Positions 35,884 to 44,386 of a stretch of DNA of 54,343 bases are shown here, piece by piece. The notes under the pieces were generated by a model. The model made no database searches. It worked only from the letters and a program-made list of their open reading frames with translations, and was not told where the DNA came from. Numbering within the stretch: the first letter of the stretch is position 1; each line of letters opens with the position of its first letter. The stretch is taken from the NCBI GenBank assembly GCA_029062165.1, contig JAIDQQ010000035.1:1-54343 (forward strand). The letters run 5' to 3'. The position numbers and the translations under genes are program-made. The stretch comes from Ruminococcus sp. GTDB taxonomy: Bacteria; Bacillota; Clostridia; Oscillospirales; Ruminococcaceae.

Positions 35884-37248
35884 ATGGGAAAATATTTCGG
35901 TACAGACGGTTTCAGAGGTACAGCAAATGAAAATCTCACCGCCGAACACGCCTACAAAGTAGGACGTTTCCTCGGCTGGTACTACGGCGAAATCAGAAGA
36001 AAAAACGGTGACAATTCCGCACCGAAAATAATTATCGGCAAGGATACAAGACGTTCAAGCTATATGTTTGAATATTCACTCGTAGGCGGTCTTACGGCTT
36101 CCGGTGCAGATGCCTACCTGCTCCACGTTACTACAACGCCGTCCGTCGCATATATCGCAAGGGTTGACGCTTTCGACTGTGGTATTATGATTTCTGCCAG
36201 TCATAATCCTTACTATGATAACGGTCTCAAACTCATAAACGGTCAGGGCGAAAAAATGGAAGATGATGTAATAAATCTTATTGAAGACTATCTTGACGGC
36301 AAATCCGGTGAAGTTCCATACGCTAAAAACGAAAAAATAGGACGTTCTGTTGACTACATTTCCGGCAGAAACAGATATATCGGCTATTTAATATCACTCG
36401 GCATGTACTCTTTCAGAGGTATGAAAATAGGTCTCGACTGTGCTAATGGTTCTTCATGGAATATAGCCAAATCTGTATTTGATGCCCTCGGTGCTACTAC
36501 ATATGTCATAAACGCCTCACCAGACGGTACTAACATAAATGACAATGCCGGTTCTACACATATAGAGGTACTACAGAAATTTGTAGCAGAAAATAATCTT
36601 GATGCCGGTTTCGCTTACGACGGCGACGCTGACCGTTGTTTATGTGTCGACGATAAGGGAAATATTATCACCGGTGACCATATTTTGTATATATATGGCA
36701 GATACTCTAAGGAACGTGGTAAACTCGTAAATAATACAGTCGTTGCTACTGTAATGTCAAACTTCGGACTTTTCAAGGCTTTTGACGAAATCGGTATAAA
36801 TTACGCAAAAACTGCTGTCGGCGACAAATACGTATACGAATACATGAAAGAAAATAACTGCTGTCTCGGCGGTGAACAGTCCGGACATATTATATTCTCA
36901 AAATACGCCTCTACCGGTGACGGTATTCTTACAAGTCTCAAGATAATGCAGGCTATAATGTCAAGCGGTAAGAAACTAAGCGAACTCGCCGAACCTTTCA
37001 AGGTATATCCGCAGGTACTCGAAAATGTAAGGGTTAAAAATAAGTCCGTTGCCATGAGTGATAAAGACGTTCTGGAAGCTGTCCGAAAAGCCTCGGAAAC
37101 TCTCGGAGATTCCGGAAGAATACTCGTAAGGGAAAGCGGTACAGAACCACTCGTGCGTGTTATGGCGGAAGCCGGTGACATTGAAACCTGTCAGAAATAC
37201 GTGAATGATATTATTACAGTACTTAAAGAAAAAAATCATACAGTCTGA
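35884..37248 (+). CDS. glmM: Phosphoglucosamine mutase
   Basis: Interconverts glucosamine 6- and 1-phosphate for UDP-GlcNAc and peptidoglycan. 454 aa. Features: KYFGTDGFRGTAN at the N-terminus, the phosphorylated Ser in MISASHNPYYDNG (about 103), the metal loop DGDADR (about 250), the sugar-binding GEQSGH and the phosphate-binding RESGTEPLVRVMAEA. AAGGAG precedes the ATG. No glmS-type ribozyme or gene is nearby. Confidence 0.96.
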   Translation: MGKYFGTDGFRGTANENLTAEHAYKVGRFLGWYYGEIRRKNGDNSAPKIIIGKDTRRSSYMFEYSLVGGLTASGADAYLLHVTTTPSVAYIARVDAFDCGIMISASHNPYYDNGLKLINGQGEKMEDDVINLIEDYLDGKSGEVPYAKNEKIGRSVDYISGRNRYIGYLISLGMYSFRGMKIGLDCANGSSWNIAKSVFDALGATTYVINASPDGTNINDNAGSTHIEVLQKFVAENNLDAGFAYDGDADRCLCVDDKGNIITGDHILYIYGRYSKERGKLVNNTVVATVMSNFGLFKAFDEIGINYAKTAVGDKYVYEYMKENNCCLGGEQSGHIIFSKYASTGDGILTSLKIMQAIMSSGKKLSELAEPFKVYPQVLENVRVKNKSVAMSDKDVLEAVRKASETLGDSGRILVRESGTEPLVRVMAEAGDIETCQKYVNDIITVLKEKNHTV

Positions 37249-37256
37249 ATCATATT

Positions 37257-37292
37257 TTGCCGGATAGTTTTTCTATTATCCGGCATTTTTTA
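37257..37292 (+). terminator. glmM terminator
   Basis: GCCGGATA/TATCCGGC stem followed by six T. Confidence 0.9.
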
Positions 37293-37370
37293 AATTTTAA
37301 CAAAAATTTCCGGTATAATATACCGGTGTTTGTTGAAATGCTTGAAAATACCGGAAATTATTAAAAATTA

Positions 37371-37399
37371 TTGACGTTCCGTATTTTAAGTGATATAAT
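37371..37399 (+). promoter_or_regulatory. Promoter of the Wzz-like gene
   Basis: TTGACG, 17 bases, TATAAT with TGA. Confidence 0.87.
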
Positions 37400-37458
37400 T
37401 ATCCTATCCGGCAATTCCGGATTAAAAATATATTTTTTATAGTAAAATGGAGGAAACA

Positions 37459-38973
37459 ATGGATAAGAAAAGAGAACACAACCTTAACATTACTCTTCAG
37501 AGCGAAGAGGAAAAAAACGATTTTATTATATCAATAGGGACGATTTTCAGAAAATTAAAAAAATATGTCCTGATATGGCTTGTCGTTGCAGTAATAGTAT
37601 TCGTTGCGATATTAGGGAATACAGCTTTAAATACCGTACACCGCAAACCTGCTCTTCGGGCACTTGTCAGCTTTACTTTCGACGGCATTGAAAAAGGTCT
37701 TGACCCTGCCGGACAGGATTTCAATAAGGAAATGATTAGAAATCCGATAGTTATTGAAAGAGCCCTCACAAGTCTTGATATGCCACTTGACCAGCTCGAC
37801 AACATACGAAACAGTATAACAATAACTGGTCAGATTCCTGCCGACGCTATGGACAAAATTCTGACTTACAAAAACGTATACGAAAACGCAAACAGTAACA
37901 ATCTTCAGGCGGCACAGGCTATGCTTAGTGTGCCTTATTTCGCTACTGAATATGTAGTAACTTTCAATTATTCCGGAACATCTCTCGGCAGAAACAACGC
38001 CGTTGAAGTAATAAATACAATACTGGAAGAATTTAAAAGTTATTTCTTTGATATTTACGGCTATAACGAATCTCTCGGTAATTCCGTTTCTGCCCTTGAT
38101 ATTTCCAGTTATGACTACTCGGAAGCTATCGAAGTTCTTGACAATTCCCTTGATACAATGAGTAAATATCTTAAACAGCTTTCAAAAGACGATAAAACAC
38201 GTTTCCGCTCTTCCGTGACCGGCTATACATTCGATGACCTCTATGAAGCTATCGAAACTATAAGGTCTATTGACCTTGATAAAGTTTCTTCTTACGTAAA
38301 TGTAAACAATCTGACAAAAGACAGGGATTCTTCAATTGCTTACTATGAATACAGAATAAACACTCTCACAAGACGTAAAACTTCTATTGAAGAACAACTT
38401 GTATCTGTAAGAGATTCTATAAGGTCTTACGAAAAAGACCAGATTATTATTTTCGGTAACGGCACGGACGGTACGGACACACAATCAACACAGACCTCTC
38501 AACAGTATGATGACATGATTGCTCAAAAACTGGAACTTACAAATGACCTCGCTACAACCAAACAGAATATAAATTACTATACCGAAAGACGTGACGCTTT
38601 AAAGGAATTTGCCGATAATGACACCAATAATCAAAAGAAATTGGATCAAGTTGACAAGCAATTAGAAGACGTAAACAAGAAAATAACTGAAACTATCGAA
38701 AATGTAAAACTCACTGCCGATGATTACTATGAAAACGTAACTTTCCAGAATGCTTATAATGTACTTGTTCCGGCGTCAACTTCAATGAGTTCAACAATAA
38801 GTGTTATAAAAAATAATGTAAAAATGCCTTTAATTCTCGGCGAAGGTGTTGTATTTGCTATATACTTCCTTATAGCTTTCCTTGACGCTATAAAAACTGA
38901 TTCTTTCGACAGAAAAAAGAAAAAAGCCTCTGAACAGGAAAATCCTGTTGGTGAAGTGGCTGAAAGTATCTGA
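37459..38973 (+). CDS. Wzz-like membrane protein (polysaccharide chain-length type)
   Basis: A 504-aa protein with two membrane helices at the ends (about 35-55 and 450-475) and a large extracytoplasmic middle rich in coiled coil (about 260-430). This layout is that of Wzz/polysaccharide co-polymerase proteins, which set chain length of surface polysaccharides, but no Pro-rich Wzz motif before the second helix is evident. The start at 37459 has GGAGG just upstream; a frame extension to 37447 includes that site. No glycosyltransferase genes lie near, so the assignment is by architecture only. Confidence 0.7.
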   Translation: MDKKREHNLNITLQSEEEKNDFIISIGTIFRKLKKYVLIWLVVAVIVFVAILGNTALNTVHRKPALRALVSFTFDGIEKGLDPAGQDFNKEMIRNPIVIERALTSLDMPLDQLDNIRNSITITGQIPADAMDKILTYKNVYENANSNNLQAAQAMLSVPYFATEYVVTFNYSGTSLGRNNAVEVINTILEEFKSYFFDIYGYNESLGNSVSALDISSYDYSEAIEVLDNSLDTMSKYLKQLSKDDKTRFRSSVTGYTFDDLYEAIETIRSIDLDKVSSYVNVNNLTKDRDSSIAYYEYRINTLTRRKTSIEEQLVSVRDSIRSYEKDQIIIFGNGTDGTDTQSTQTSQQYDDMIAQKLELTNDLATTKQNINYYTERRDALKEFADNDTNNQKKLDQVDKQLEDVNKKITETIENVKLTADDYYENVTFQNAYNVLVPASTSMSSTISVIKNNVKMPLILGEGVVFAIYFLIAFLDAIKTDSFDRKKKKASEQENPVGEVAESI

Positions 38974-38996
38974 AACAAACCCGAATAAAATATTAT

Positions 38997-39024
38997 ATCC
39001 TCCGTGCAGAATCACACGGGGGAT
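38997..39024 (+). terminator. Terminator after the Wzz-like gene
   Basis: Ten-base ATCCTCCGTG/CACGGGGGAT stem (one G-U pair), followed by a T-rich stretch. Confidence 0.75.
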
Positions 39025-39067
39025 AATTTTGAGTTTTTAAAATTTAAAACCGAAAGGACTTTGATAA

Positions 39068-40114
39068 ATGGAAAATATTATAAATCTTAAAAATATAGTC
39101 GTCGAATTTGAAGACGGTGAAAGAATACTGAAAAATATAAATCTCGATATAAAAGACAAGGAATTTGTTACATTTTTAGGTCCTTCGGGTTGCGGAAAAA
39201 CTACTACACTCCGCATTATAGGCGGATTCCTCGAACAGACAAGCGGTGACGTCTTTTTTGAGGGAAAATGTATAAATGGTCTGCCACCTCATAAAAGAAA
39301 CGTCAATACAGTCTTTCAGCGATACGCATTATTTCCGCACCTGAATGTATACGAAAATATAGCTTTCGGATTACGTGTGAAAAAAGTTCCGGAAAAGGAA
39401 ATACTGAAACGTGTCGGCGAAATGCTTGAAATGGTAAATCTTATGGGTTTTGAAAAACGTTCTGTCAACAGACTTTCCGGCGGTCAGCAACAACGTGTAG
39501 CTATTGCCCGTGCATTAGTCAATCACCCGAAAGTCCTGCTCCTTGACGAACCTTTAGGTGCTTTAGACCTCAAATTACGTAAGGAAATGCAGATTGAATT
39601 AAGAAAAATCCAGCAGGAACTTGAACTTACTTTCGTATACGTCACGCATGACCAAGAAGAAGCTCTTACTATGAGTGACAGTATAGTTGTAATGAATAAC
39701 GGCTACATACAACAGATAGGCTCACCGACTGACATCTACAATGAACCGGTAAATGCTTTTGTAGCGGATTTCATAGGCGAAAGTAATATAATAAACGGTT
39801 CTATGCCGGAAGACTGTGTCGTTGAGTTTGCCGGAAAACGTTTCCGTTGTGTTGACAAGGGTTTTGCTCCTGACGAAACTGTAGATGTCGTTATACGTCC
39901 GGAAGATGTAAAGATTATTCCGGCAGAAAAAGCACAGCTTACAGGTAAAGTAGAATCAGTAGTTTTCAAGGGCGTACACTATGAAATGTCCGTCGACAGC
40001 GTTGACAATAACTGGATTATACATTCAACCAAAGCGTGTCCGGTAGGGTCAATGATTGGCATGACTTTTGACCCTGACGACATTCACATCATGAAGAAAT
40101 CGGAGGCGGAATAA
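39068..40114 (+). CDS. potA: Spermidine/putrescine ABC transporter ATPase
   Basis: Energises polyamine import. 348 aa: Walker [10 protein letters not shown] (about 39), Q-loop with [11 protein letters not shown], signature LSGGQQQR (about 139), Walker B VLLLDEP, switch His in [10 protein letters not shown]-terminal TOBE-type regulatory domain follows (about 245-345). It is first in potA-potB-potC-potD, each gene overlapping or within 15 bases of the next. Confidence 0.95.
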   Translation: MENIINLKNIVVEFEDGERILKNINLDIKDKEFVTFLGPSGCGKTTTLRIIGGFLEQTSGDVFFEGKCINGLPPHKRNVNTVFQRYALFPHLNVYENIAFGLRVKKVPEKEILKRVGEMLEMVNLMGFEKRSVNRLSGGQQQRVAIARALVNHPKVLLLDEPLGALDLKLRKEMQIELRKIQQELELTFVYVTHDQEEALTMSDSIVVMNNGYIQQIGSPTDIYNEPVNAFVADFIGESNIINGSMPEDCVVEFAGKRFRCVDKGFAPDETVDVVIRPEDVKIIPAEKAQLTGKVESVVFKGVHYEMSVDSVDNNWIIHSTKACPVGSMIGMTFDPDDIHIMKKSEAE

Positions 40115-40116
40115 CT

Positions 40117-40923
40117 ATGAAACTTAAATATTTTTCTGCTCCTTATCTCGTTTGGATGGTAGTTTTTATTGTAGTACCTCTTCTTATGATAGTCTACTTT
40201 GCGTTCACTACCGACAACGGTACTTTTACTATAAAATACATATCAGATGTAGGTCAGTATGCCAATATATTTGTACGTTCAATATGGCTGTCGCTTATCG
40301 CAACCGCCGTATGTCTCGTGATTGCCTATCCGGTAGCTTTTATACTTTCACGTATGGACAAACACAAACAAGGTACAATGCTTATGATAGTCATGCTACC
40401 TATGTGGATGAATTTTCTGTTACGTACTTATGCATGGATGACCATTCTCGGCAACAACGGTATAATAAATCATTTACTTAATATGGTTGGTCTCGATTCC
40501 GTGAAATTAATAAATACTTCCGGTGCGGTAGTTCTCGGTATGGTGTACAATTATCTGCCGTTCATGATACTGCCGTTATATTCCGTAATGGAAAAAATAG
40601 ACAGGTCACTTTTTGAAGCGTCTGCCGATTTAGGTTGTAATTCGTTATCTACACTTATCCGTGTAGTTATACCGTTGAGTGCTCCAGGGATTACTTCCGG
40701 TATTACTATGGTATTTGTACCGGCTATTTCCACGTTCATTATTTCCCGAATGCTTGGTGGTGGCTCTAATCTGCTTATCGGCGACTTAATAGAAATGCAG
40801 TTCCTCGGAAATGCCTACAATCCACATTTAGGAGCGGCTATTTCGCTTGTACTTATGGTTATCATACTCGTTATCATGACGGTAATGAACCAGTTTGACC
40901 CCGACGAACAGGTACTTATGTAA
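40117..40923 (+). CDS. potB: Spermidine/putrescine ABC transporter permease PotB
   Basis: A 268-aa inner-membrane permease with six membrane segments and the EAA loop FEASADLGCNSLSTLIRVVIPLSAPGI (about 168-194) that docks on PotA. It starts two bases after potA, behind GGAGGCGG. It pairs with PotC to form the channel. Confidence 0.94.
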   Translation: MKLKYFSAPYLVWMVVFIVVPLLMIVYFAFTTDNGTFTIKYISDVGQYANIFVRSIWLSLIATAVCLVIAYPVAFILSRMDKHKQGTMLMIVMLPMWMNFLLRTYAWMTILGNNGIINHLLNMVGLDSVKLINTSGAVVLGMVYNYLPFMILPLYSVMEKIDRSLFEASADLGCNSLSTLIRVVIPLSAPGITSGITMVFVPAISTFIISRMLGGGSNLLIGDLIEMQFLGNAYNPHLGAAISLVLMVIILVIMTVMNQFDPDEQVLM

Positions 40924-40936
40924 AGGAGGTCTTATA

Positions 40937-41743
40937 TTGAAAAAATTAGGTAAAATATATCTTATGCTTGTACTACTGTTTCTGTATGTGCCTATTTTCG
41001 TACTTATAGTATTTTCTTTCAACGAAACAAAAAGCCGTAGCGTTTTCAGCGGATTTACTCTTGACTGGTACAGAAGACTTTTCCATAACAGAATTATTAT
41101 ATCCTCACTGGTGAATACAATTATTATAGCCGTCGTGGCGAGTATCGTTTCTACAGTCCTCGGTACTCTTGCCTCTATAGGTATTCACCACATGAAAAAA
41201 GTACCTAAAGCAATAGTAATGAATATCACCAATATGCCTATTATCAATCCGGAAATTGTTACTGGTGTTTCGCTTATGCTTTTGTTCGTATTCTTTGCGG
41301 CGAGAATGAGTTTTGAATTTGGTTTCGTAACGCTGATTATAGCACATATAACTTTCGACGTACCATATGTTATTCTGAACGTAATGCCTAAATTCAATCA
41401 GATGAATCCGCATATCTTCGAGGCTGCACAGGATTTAGGGTGCAGTCCGGTGAGTGCTTTCCGGAAAGTAGTTCTGCCGGAAATTATGCCTGGTGTAATA
41501 AGTGGTTTCCTGATGTCTTTCACGTATTCCCTTGACGATTTTGTAGTAAGCTACTTTACAAGCGGTTCCACTTCGCAGACGCTCCCTATAACTATATACT
41601 CCATGACCCGACGCAAAGTTTCTCCGGAAATAAATGCACTTTCAACGCTTATATTCATTGCGGTTGTGATAATACTGATAGTTAAGAACATCATTGAAAC
41701 AAAATCCGCTAAGAAAAACGGTACATACAGGGAGGGCGTATGA
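40937..41743 (+). CDS. potC: Spermidine/putrescine ABC transporter permease PotC
   Basis: A 268-aa permease with six membrane segments; EAA loop FEAAQDLGCSPVSAFRKVVLPEIMPGV. The start is TTG at 40937 with AAAGGAGG ahead of it; the frame's extension into potB is rejected. The end overlaps potD by four bases (ATGA). Confidence 0.94.
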   Translation: MKKLGKIYLMLVLLFLYVPIFVLIVFSFNETKSRSVFSGFTLDWYRRLFHNRIIISSLVNTIIIAVVASIVSTVLGTLASIGIHHMKKVPKAIVMNITNMPIINPEIVTGVSLMLLFVFFAARMSFEFGFVTLIIAHITFDVPYVILNVMPKFNQMNPHIFEAAQDLGCSPVSAFRKVVLPEIMPGVISGFLMSFTYSLDDFVVSYFTSGSTSQTLPITIYSMTRRKVSPEINALSTLIFIAVVIILIVKNIIETKSAKKNGTYREGV

Positions 41744-43005
41744 AAAAATTATCTCTGATTATTTCCGTATTAATGATAGCTTTTTCTATGATGTCATGTA
41801 GTTCCGGAACTGTCGAAAATATCGAGGAAGATGAGGAAGTTTCCGTACAGACACTTACAGTTTCAGACCCTGAATACTATACTAAATTCAAGAACAAGGG
41901 GATTTCTATAAATGTCTATAACTGGGGCGAATACATCTCCACCGGTGCTGACGAAGGCACGCTTGATGTAAATTCCGAATTTGAAAAACTTACCGGAATA
42001 AAAGTAAACTATACCAATTACGCCACAAATGAGGAACTCTATGCGAAACTTAAAGGCGGTGGAGCATCTTATGATGTAATTATCCCGTCGGATTACATGA
42101 TAAGTAAAATGATTAACGAAAAACTGGTACAACCTCTTGATATGGATAATATACCTAATTTCCGGTATATTATGGAAAATTTCAGGAATCAGGCTTATGA
42201 CCCTACTAACGATTACAGTGTGCCGTATACGTGGGGGACAGTCGGCATTATTTACGATACTACTATGATTGACATTCCGGAAGAGGAAATCGACTGGGAT
42301 TTACTTTGGAATGAGGATTACGCTGACCAGATACTTATGTTCGATAATCCTCGTGACGCTTTCGCTATAGCTGAAATAATGCTGGGTTACTCGCTTAATA
42401 CCGAAAATCCCGAAGAACTCGAAAACGCTTCTCGGAAACTCACTCAACAGAAAAAAATAGTACAGGGTTACGTTATGGACGAAGTTTTCGACAAAATGGG
42501 AGCAGGTGACGCTTTAATAGCTCCGTACTATGCCGGTGACGCTCTCACCATACTCGCCGAAAATGAAGACTTAAATTTTGTAGTACCTAAAAGCAGTACG
42601 AATCTTTTCATAGATGCCATGTGTATTCCTACTTCCGCCCGACAAAAAGAAGCCGCTGAAATGTACATAAATTTCATGTGCGAACCTGATATAGCTTTTG
42701 CGAATATAGATTATATATGTTACTCTACACCTCATCAGGCGGCTTTCGATATGCTTGACGAAGATGTACGTGAAAGTCACATATCATATCCGGACAGTCA
42801 GTTTATTGCCGATAAAACGGAAGTTTTCGTCAACCTGTCCGAAGATGCAAGTCTTAAAATGCAGAATCTGTGGACGGAAATGAAATCCGCTGAAGACGAA
42901 ACTACTAACAAATGGCTTGTACCTATATTCCTTATATTCTGTATACTGCTTATGATTTTCGTACTGATACGACGACATATAAAAGCTAAAAAAGATATTT
43001 TCTAA
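41740..43005 (+). CDS. potD: Spermidine/putrescine-binding lipoprotein PotD with a C-terminal membrane helix
   Basis: A 421-aa substrate-binding component. The signal ends in a lipobox (FSMMSC, Cys20). The binding domain (about 55-380) shows INVYNWGEYI, GASYDVIIPSDYMI, PYTWGTVGIIYD and PYYAGDALTI, as in PotD/PotF. Unusually, a second membrane anchor follows the domain (about 389-411, WLVPIFLIFCILLMIFVLI), with a basic RRHIKAKKD tail inside. The protein would thus be tethered at both ends. It is the last pot gene; the AEC transporter follows after 14 bases. Confidence 0.93.
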   Translation: MKKLSLIISVLMIAFSMMSCSSGTVENIEEDEEVSVQTLTVSDPEYYTKFKNKGISINVYNWGEYISTGADEGTLDVNSEFEKLTGIKVNYTNYATNEELYAKLKGGGASYDVIIPSDYMISKMINEKLVQPLDMDNIPNFRYIMENFRNQAYDPTNDYSVPYTWGTVGIIYDTTMIDIPEEEIDWDLLWNEDYADQILMFDNPRDAFAIAEIMLGYSLNTENPEELENASRKLTQQKKIVQGYVMDEVFDKMGAGDALIAPYYAGDALTILAENEDLNFVVPKSSTNLFIDAMCIPTSARQKEAAEMYINFMCEPDIAFANIDYICYSTPHQAAFDMLDEDVRESHISYPDSQFIADKTEVFVNLSEDASLKMQNLWTEMKSAEDETTNKWLVPIFLIFCILLMIFVLIRRHIKAKKDIF

Positions 43006-43019
43006 GGTGATGACTTAAA

Positions 43020-43976
43020 TTGTTTACTGAAAATTTAATGTTCAGTCTGAATGCGACTGTACCGGTGTTCATGATGATGATTTTCGGGTGGTTTGTACGG
43101 AAAGTAAATCTTCTTGATGACCACACCACCGCAAAAATCAATAAATTTGTATTTAACGCTCCGTTACCTGCTCTGCTGTTTTCGGACTTGTCAACCGCTG
43201 ATTTCCGTGCGGTATGGGACGGTAAATTTGTAACTTTCTGCATAACCGCTACCCTTATAAGCGTATGTATCGCTATCGGATATTCCCTGCTCCACAAGGA
43301 CAAGGCGGAACGTGGTGAAATAATACAGGCTTCCTACAGGAGCAGTGCGGCAATTCTCGGAATAGCGTTTGTCAAGAACATTTACGGCGAAGCTACTATG
43401 GCTGGGCTTATGATAGTCGGCACTGTACCGATATACAACATTATAGCCGTAATAACTCTTTCCCTTACGTCTCCGGACAAAAATAACTCAAAATCCGGAA
43501 AACAACTTTTCATGAATACCCTTAAAGGCATTGTAACGAATCCCATTATTCTCGGAATAGCTGTCGGCATAATATGGTCATTGCTGAAAATTCCGCAACC
43601 GGTTATATTGTCAAAATCTGTTTCGTATCTCGCAAATATGGCTACTCCTCTTTCACTCATAGCACTCGGAGCATCTTTCAGAATTGAAGACGCTAAGGGA
43701 AAACTTCCGGTAACTATTGGCATATCATTCATAAAGCTGATTCTTTTCTGTATGATATTTCTTCCCATTGCCGTACACCTCGGTTTCAGGGACGAAAAAT
43801 TAATAGCCATACTTGTTATGCTCGGCAGTGCTACTACAGGAAGCTGTTTCGTTATGTCCAAAAATTTCGGACATAATGGTACTATAACGGCTTTTGCAGT
43901 TATGCTTACAACTCTTTGCAGTGCCTTTACTCTTACTACATGGCTTTTCATACTTAAAACTTTTAATTATATATAA
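43020..43976 (+). CDS. AEC family transporter
   Basis: A 318-aa membrane protein with about ten segments of the auxin-efflux-carrier/bile-acid-transporter fold (AEC). The N-terminal VPVFMMMIFGWFVRKVNLLDD and the C-terminal LILFCMIFLPIAVHLGF, TGSCFVMSKNFGHNG are typical. The start is TTG at 43020 behind AAGGTGA. It probably exports or takes up an organic anion; the substrate is unknown. It may be cotranscribed with potABCD. Confidence 0.88.
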   Translation: MFTENLMFSLNATVPVFMMMIFGWFVRKVNLLDDHTTAKINKFVFNAPLPALLFSDLSTADFRAVWDGKFVTFCITATLISVCIAIGYSLLHKDKAERGEIIQASYRSSAAILGIAFVKNIYGEATMAGLMIVGTVPIYNIIAVITLSLTSPDKNNSKSGKQLFMNTLKGIVTNPIILGIAVGIIWSLLKIPQPVILSKSVSYLANMATPLSLIALGASFRIEDAKGKLPVTIGISFIKLILFCMIFLPIAVHLGFRDEKLIAILVMLGSATTGSCFVMSKNFGHNGTITAFAVMLTTLCSAFTLTTWLFILKTFNYI

Positions 43977-44001
43977 TTTCAGGATTTTTTTTACAAAACA
44001 C

Positions 44002-44030
44002 TTGAAAAATATTTCTGCATATGTTATAAT
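44002..44030 (+). promoter_or_regulatory. secG promoter
   Basis: TTGAAA, 17 bases, TATAAT with TGT. Confidence 0.87.
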
Positions 44031-44065
44031 GAACAATATATATAATGTTCAGGAGGTTTGAAAAA

Positions 44066-44326
44066 ATGAGCGCATTGGAAATCGCAGGAGGTATTGTTAT
44101 ACTCCTCGTAAGTCTTGTTACTATCGTTATATGTCTTTCACAGGAACAGAAAACACAGGACAGTATGACAGCAGCTTTGACAGGTTCAAGTGCCGAGTCT
44201 TTCTATAACGAAAATAAGGGCAGGTCCAAAGAAGCTATCCTAAACAAAGTTACAAGGACTTTGGCTATTATACTTTTCGTTGCTGTTCTTGCCGTGAATG
44301 TTATTCCGATATTCACCGACAAGTAA
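44066..44326 (+). CDS. secG: Preprotein translocase subunit SecG
   Basis: An 86-aa SecYEG subunit with two membrane helices (about 3-24 and 63-84) joined by a Gln/Ser/Gly-rich loop (SQEQKTQDSMTAALTGSSAESF). The ATG at 44066 has AGGAGG ahead; a frame extension to 44045 includes that site. It is followed by rnr, the common Firmicute order. Confidence 0.92.
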   Translation: MSALEIAGGIVILLVSLVTIVICLSQEQKTQDSMTAALTGSSAESFYNENKGRSKEAILNKVTRTLAIILFVAVLAVNVIPIFTDK

Positions 44327-44337
44327 TAATCTACAAC

Positions 44338-44375
44338 GCCCTGTGACAAAATAAGTCATAGGGCAGTATTTTTTT
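44338..44375 (+). terminator. Terminator or attenuator between secG and rnr
   Basis: GCCCTGTGAC/GTCATAGGGC stem (one G-U) then seven T, with the rnr ribosome site immediately after. Partial read-through is likely, since no separate rnr promoter is seen. Confidence 0.85.
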
Positions 44376-44386
44376 AAGGAGATTAT

